Assembly: GCA_920105625.2 (NCBI GenBank)
Contig: OV050030.1
Location: forward strand, 412,501,034-412,565,033
DNA from: Clusia tigrina
Taxonomy: Eukaryota > Arthropoda > Insecta > Diptera > Clusiidae
DNA: 64,000 nt
Reading direction: 5' to 3'
Positions within the stretch are counted from its first letter, which is position 1, and the number at the start of each line of letters is the position of its first letter. Shown here one piece after another: positions 59,690-64,000 of the stretch. Position numbers and translations under genes: made by a program. The notes beneath the pieces are model-generated. The model ran no database searches and was not told the DNA's origin. It saw nothing but the letters and a program-made list of their open reading frames with translations.

Positions 59690-60461
59690 AATTAATATCA
59701 ACATCATCCCTATCACATTCAATATTCTAATCAGTCACATAATTGTCATAATCATTGTCAATAATTGTCAGTGTCACCATCTTTCTTACCATTAACGCTA
59801 ATCTCTAAATCAGCGTTCTTATAATCAGTGTACTCTTCACCAGTGTCCTTATCATTATCTCACCGTCAGTGTCCTCATCACTAGTGTCTTCATCACCATT
59901 ACTCACATCGGCAGTGCATTCATCATCAGTGTCCCTATCACCAGTATCAAATTTATTACAACTTGCATAATCCTCATTCACCATTACCATCATCTTCGTT
60001 ACAATTGTTATCATCATCATCTCCAATATTCTCACAATCGTTACCAATACATAATTAACATCACTACAATAACATCGTTACTATAAAACCAGCTCTTTCT
60101 ATACAAAATCATTACCATCACATCATTATACACAGTATTCTATGATATTAATAAATAAAAAACATCATCATTATTTATTCAAACTGTAACTATGACTTTT
60201 AAGCTTTTCTTTATTACCTGGGTGTCATTCCGTACAGTCATTGGCACTGTAAACATTGTTGGGGCCATCCCTTTCTGGAGAATCTTCAACAATATCATAT
60301 TGAATCATTATTATCGATTCCAACATTATTATTGTTGTCGTTATTGTGACTATCAATGTATGGACATCTGTTATCATCAATAGCAACTTTATCATCGTCA
60401 CTGACAACTTAACTATAATTAATGTTATTATCATCATATCCGTTTCATCATTAGAGCTTGC
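59690..60461 (+). repeat. (ATC)/(CAT)-rich cryptically simple domain, left part
   Basis: Words ATCATCATT, CACCATCAT and CAGTGTCC recur through the block, for example CATCACTAGTGTCTTCATCA. No fixed unit persists. D/T-rich and I/V-rich frames here are artefacts of it. Confidence 0.85.
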
Positions 60462-61058
60462 ACAATCAAGCTATGGCAGGAGCGATGGGCGGCAGAGACG
60501 AAAGGCAGATGGACAGCGAAACAAATCCCACACGTGGAAAAATTGTGTAGTAGACCCTTTGGAGAAGTGAACTACTACATAACGCAGTTGCTTTCCGGAC
60601 ACGGGTATTTCCGCAAATATCTCTACAACATCAAAAAAGCAGAAAGCCAAGATTGCATCTACGGCGACACGCCCATCGATGACGCAACCCACACTTTCTT
60701 CGTGTGCGAAAGATGGAAAGAAGATCGCAAAGTCCTCGAAGACAGGTTAGGACATCTTAATGTCCATACCATAGTGCACAAAATGCTTGAGAGTCCAGAA
60801 AACTGGCAATTGATTGCCACCTTTGTAGAGCAACGGTACCCGGACGCAGGTATCTAGCCGGTAACCTGTCACTGGTTTAGAGAGGGACACCACCCTGAAG
60901 GCATGTAAATGCGGTTCCAGGGTGGGAGAAAGTCTTAGGAGGGAGAAGATTTTTGGTGGATGCGAACTCCACATACCATCGGTGTGACACACCTTTGACG
61001 ATGCGGTAGGCATTTTCTTACACCCTTACCCAAAAAAAAAAAAATAATAATAATAAAA
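60462..61058 (+). mobile_element. 5'-truncated R1-like LINE tail
   Basis: Coding remnant, 3' UTR and tail of an R1/I-group LINE, inserted in (ATC)-rich DNA. The open frame runs without a stop from TIKLWQERWAAETKGRW (near 60462) to a natural TAG at 60855-60857. About 170 bases of 3' UTR follow, then an A12 run at 61032-61043 and TAA repeats. Target duplications cannot be defined, because both flanks are ATC repeats. Confidence 0.88.
60480..60857 (+). pseudogene. R1-like LINE ORF2 C-terminus
   Basis: The frame reads WQERWAAETKGRWTAKQIP, then FGEVNYYITQLLSGHGYFRKYL, then a knuckle region CIYGDTPIDDATHTFFVCERW, and ends in a conserved-looking tail. In R1-type proteins the knuckle is C-x2-C...H...C. 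Here the second Cys has become Gly (CIYG), a visible loss of a metal ligand. Frame integrity over about 130 codons suggests a fairly recent insertion. The ATG-like start at 60534 is internal. Confidence 0.88.
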
Positions 61059-61059
61059 A

Positions 61060-61579
61060 ATTTTACTTATCATCATTGCTATTGCCATTAGGGCCTATTT
61101 TATTACAATGATAACATCGGCATCGAAATCACCATTATCCTCATTTTCATTAACAATAGCGTCGCCATCTTTATCAGCATTGCCTTGTTCACTATCATCA
61201 ACACCACAATCACCAACACCAGTGTAGTCATCATTGTTAATCATGATAAGTATGACTATTATCATTGTAATCATCAATTACATTACCAATACCGTGGTCA
61301 TCATAGTCATTTTCTGGATCACTATCACCGATAGCAGCATCATCATAGTTATTGGACTGTCATTATCAGTATTATCATTCTTACTTTGTGCACTATCATC
61401 GATACTACCATCAACATTATTATCGTCAGTGTCAGTCATGAACATCAAGACCAACATCATCATTGCCTACTTTTCTAACATCAGCATCAACATCATTCTC
61501 GTTATCAATAGCAAAATCATCATCAGCATTGCCTTGTTCAATATTACCAAAATAATCATAATTATTGCCACCATCATTT
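61060..61579 (+). repeat. (ATC)-rich cryptically simple domain, middle part
   Basis: Continuation of the ATC/CAT-rich DNA between the LINE tail and the piggyBac element. Confidence 0.85.
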
Positions 61580-61583
61580 TTAA
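61580..61583. other. TTAA target duplication, left
   Basis: TTAA directly outside the left terminus of the piggyBac element, the invariant target of that superfamily. Confidence 0.95.
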
Positions 61584-61599
61584 CCCTCCGACGGTTGAG
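61584..61599 (+). repeat. piggyBac terminal inverted repeat, left
   Basis: CCCTCCGACGGTTGAG, adjacent to TTAA. It pairs with the right terminus at 13 of 16 positions. Confidence 0.93.
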
Positions 61600-61820
61600 T
61601 CATCCGTCGCCCTTAGTACCGGTCCAGTACGCCGAAGTACAAGGTCCACAGGGACCTATTTCTATTTGTATGGAATTTTATATGAAAACGCATTTTTTTA
61701 CATTTGTTTTGTTTTGATTTATTTTTATTTACTAATTATACATGTTAGAAAACAATTTTTTTTTTTAACATATAACATTATTAATTTTTTATGAGTTTTA
61801 TATTAAAAAAGCCTAAAAAA

Positions 61821-63410
61821 CTATTGTTGTGTAGATTGTCCCTCGTCCAACATATTTTCTGTGCAGGTATAGCATCGATGCATAAGTGTTGAATGCTCTG
61901 CACAAACTGGATTGTTACAGGAATGGCAATAGGCCCTTGTTTTCCGCTGCCGTCCGTACTCAGAACGGCATAGGCGACATGACGGTCTGTTCGTTCTAGA
62001 CGCAAACGACGGTGCAGCTCCTTCTGCCGGTCTGGATAATATCTAAAAAGAACAAAATTATGTAGTTATTCTGCTTTTGAACATTAGAATTGTTTTTTCT
62101 TACCTTTACATCAAATGCTTCCATTGCGTTCCGTATCCTTGGATATGCGGTTATGCGGTTGTTCAGCGCTCGTTCCTCTATGTTTGGTAGTGCCAATTGA
62201 TTTGTCAGCATCAGTAGGAATGACCGTCGTCTGTCACTACTTTTTATTGGCTTCATCTCGTTGTATGAAATAAATGCAGCTAATGCAGCAATGTCCACCA
62301 TATTATAAAACATGGCCAATGGCCAGCGGTTTGTTGAGCGCAAGTATAATGTTGTGTCGACAGCAAAATTACCGCTTTGTTCTTCTTGGGCACATATGAA
62401 CATAGTGCTATATCGCCTTCGTTGAAGCCGAACAATGTGCTGTTGATAGGACGCGTATTTTTTGGAATTCCCGAGGCACACATGTCTTATTCGAGCGCAC
62501 TGTTCCAACATATGCGGTTTTCTTCCTGATCAAATTACGCGCCAAATCCAAAGTTGTGAAAAAATTGTCGGCATAAATTGTGCGGCCTGTATTCAAATAT
62601 CACAACATTCTGCCCTTGATTCACCTCTCGTGCCTGGTCAGGCAATTTCCCAGAGTAAATCATTCCTTTGACAGGATAAAATGATTTTGAGTCGCACAAC
62701 CACCATATCTTTATACCGAACTTGGCAGGATTCGATGGAATGTATTGTGTGAAGCGGGTGCGGCCTCTGTATGGGAATAACTGCTCATCAACGGTCACTG
62801 CATCATGCGGAGTGTAAGCTGCTGCCAAGTTAGACTGCAACATTTGCCAAATATCATCAATAGCCGCAGTTTTGCTGTTGATTAGTCGCTGCTGTCGCGT
62901 ATTTCCATTGTCGAAGCTAAGGCATTGTTTTATGCACTTCATACGATCTAATGATAATGCAGCTTTATATATTGGACAGTGCGTTGGGCCCCATAACTCT
63001 TCAAGAGGTTCACTATTCGATTTAGTGAGTCCAGCATACAAAATAATAGCCAAAAAAGCATCGAACTCTTTCAAAGTGATTGGTTTCCATTCCTTTGTTT
63101 TAGATGGATTTGCCAAGTTCCATGCAGCGTTCACTTCCCTGCCTTTCCGATTTGATTCGCGTATTATGATGTACGCCATGTCTTCGGTGATGAGTGAGCG
63201 GAATATGGTAAAGGGATCTTATGTGGTTCCTACTGGTCCCGGATTCCTCCTTGTGATGTGTTCAAACAATAAAACAAGCCAAAAGACAGTGCATTTATTA
63301 ACGATTTCTTGAATTTTCAGTACAAGGTCCCAGCGGACTTCATCAACATGAAAATTTGCTTGATATATGAAATCGTCATCACATTTAAATCTCAATAGAA
63401 ACTAAACTAT
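61821..63410 (-). pseudogene. piggyBac transposase, broken, with one intron
   Basis: A DDD-type transposase that excises and inserts the element at TTAA. Minus strand in order: an acidic N-terminal part (FKCDDDFIYQ, NPGPVGTT); an in-frame TAA at 63219-63221; then an open part to 62600 (WNLANPSKTKEW, LSFDNGNTRQQRLI). The first Asp is in TVDEQLFPYRGR (62789-62787). A short deletion with frame change follows near 62600, then the second Asp in IYADNFFTTLDLARNLI (62569-62567). A shift at the A6 run near 62460 precedes TRPINSTLFGFNEGD. An internal deletion near 62360 joins VILLST to the third Asp in VDTTLYLRSTNRWPLAMFYN (62358-62356). After splicing of 62103-62043 comes a Cys-rich domain (CRLC, CHSC, CAEH, CYTC) and a stop at 61823-61821. 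All catalytic Asp survive, but no single open frame does. The start codon is not identified. Confidence 0.92.
62043..62103 (-). other. 61-bp GT-AG intron in the piggyBac transposase
   Basis: The donor AAG/GTAAGA and the acceptor TTCTTTTTAG/ATA are both strong, and 61 bases is a usual fly intron size. Reading through gives DIIQTGRRS and a quick stop. Removing it joins FDVK to ILSRPAEGAAPSF in phase 0 and opens the Cys-rich C-terminal domain characteristic of piggyBac transposases. A chance GT-AG pair that restores exactly this domain is unlikely. Confidence 0.88.
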
Positions 63411-63544
63411 TGGTCGAATCGCTTTGAAATTTTAAACGATTCTAGATAAAATTTCCTTGGAATACATGTGGGGGTCGGGTATACTTCCCATGGACCATCA
63501 AGGAGTAACTTCAGTTTGAAAATGAAAAGGTCCCCAGGGACCTT

Positions 63545-63560
63545 CTCACCCGACGAAGGG
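63545..63560 (-). repeat. piggyBac terminal inverted repeat, right
   Basis: Reads CTCACCCGACGAAGGG on the plus strand, ending at TTAA. It is the imperfect inverse of the left terminus. Confidence 0.93.
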
Positions 63561-63564
63561 TTAA
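63561..63564. other. TTAA target duplication, right
   Basis: TTAA directly outside the right terminus. Confidence 0.95.
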
Positions 63565-64000
63565 GCATGAATTATACCATGACCATCAGCTTCATTATCT
63601 GCAGCATTATTATCGAACCATTATCATTATAGTGTCCAGTGGCATTTCCAATAGCATGGTCATTATTGACATTTCCTGGATCACTATCATCATAATCGAT
63701 TTTGCCATTTTCATAATCAATAGTAGGATACACATCATCACTGTTAATGTGGTTCTCATCATGGTCATTGTTAATGTGGTTCTCATCATGGCAAGTCTCA
63801 TTAGTAATCATGAATAGCATGCCTCATATGATCATTGTCCATTTCTCTATCGTCGAAATCGATATCACTATCATCACCATTGTAGTCATATCCCTCACAC
63901 AAATCATGATTATCATCATCATGGGTAATTCCTATCACCATTGCTTTTGTTATAGTCCCTATCTCTATGGGCCAATGTCATCACAACCAGCATTCATTAA
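63565..64000 (+). repeat. (ATC)-rich cryptically simple domain, right part
   Basis: ATC/CAT-rich DNA resumes at once after the piggyBac element. AATGTGGTTCTCATCATGG occurs twice in tandem (about 63748 and 63775). Confidence 0.85.

Larger units (their letters stand above)
61584..63560 (-). mobile_element. Complete-ended piggyBac element, 1,977 bp
   Basis: A cut-and-paste DNA transposon bounded by TTAA on both sides and by inverted termini that agree at 13 of 16 positions (left CCCTCCGACGGTTGAG; right, reversed, CCCTTCGTCGGGTGAG). Further inside, AAGGTCC-GGGACC near-palindromes lie at 61641-61656 and 63527-63544, likely transposase-binding subterminal repeats. AGTACAAGGTCC also recurs at 61636 and 63319. 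One minus-strand transposase gene fills the element. Both ends are preserved, but the gene has a nonsense codon, at least three frame breaks and two apparent internal deletions, so the copy could move only with enzyme supplied from elsewhere. It sits within ATC-rich DNA. Confidence 0.96.

Noticed and set aside
61234..61794. 186-codon Ile-rich plus-strand frame
   Set aside because: It is composed of ATC/ATT repeats and crosses the left piggyBac terminus, so it cannot be an old gene.
62872..63312. 146-codon plus-strand frame inside the piggyBac element
   Set aside because: It is the antisense shadow of the transposase.

Overview
This is AT-rich eukaryotic DNA, most likely from a higher fly. 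A tephritid-like genome would fit the microsatellites, the insect LINE classes and a U1 snRNA copy that lines up base for base in length with the Drosophila RNA, but I cannot prove the species from sequence alone. I recognise no intact host protein-coding gene in the 64 kb. Almost every open frame is a by-product of (TA)n, (CAA)n, (ATC)n or other low-complexity DNA. The window reads as intergenic or deep intronic DNA with a history of transposon insertion and tandem-repeat growth.

Region by region. 1-3.7 kb: noncoding. 3.77-7.18 kb: a cluster of long (TA)n tracts that encloses a full-length but altered U1 snRNA sequence (4734-4897) and, just after it, a 5'-truncated but nearly open LINE (reverse transcriptase, RNase H, CCHC knuckle). 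7.2-7.9 kb: a related LINE tail on the minus strand. 12.25-16.8 kb: a long A/purine-rich low-complexity domain holding a decayed LINE (13.7-15.4 kb) and another LINE tail (16.3-16.5 kb). 22.5-23.7 kb: a decayed minus-strand LINE. 32.05-33.5 kb: a Jockey-type LINE remnant on the minus strand, with a poly(A) end and an 11-bp minisatellite at its truncated side. 34.6-35.6 kb: a faint ~68-bp repeat and a perfect 19-bp-arm hairpin. 38.5-38.86 kb: a mariner remnant. 39-45 kb: several short-unit tandem arrays, plus a foldback MITE with a 7-bp direct repeat (43932-44127). 47.7-54 kb: cryptically simple repeats. 54.4-54.87 kb: an RTE/CR1-like LINE tail. 56.9-58.1 kb: a more mixed-composition block that could hold noncoding exon or promoter sequence. 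59.7-64 kb: an (ATC)-rich domain split by an R1-like LINE tail (60.46-61.06 kb) and by a completely delimited 1,977-bp piggyBac element (61584-63560).

The piggyBac copy has TTAA target duplications, matching termini, all three catalytic aspartates (in broken frames), and a 61-bp GT-AG intron whose removal restores the C-terminal cysteine-rich domain in frame. A second pattern spans the whole window: the octamer TACTCGTA/TACGAGTA occurs 20 times by hand count, roughly eight times more than base composition predicts. One copy is present in one arm and absent from the other arm of the foldback MITE. These two observations and the altered U1-LINE neighbourhood are the most worth following up.
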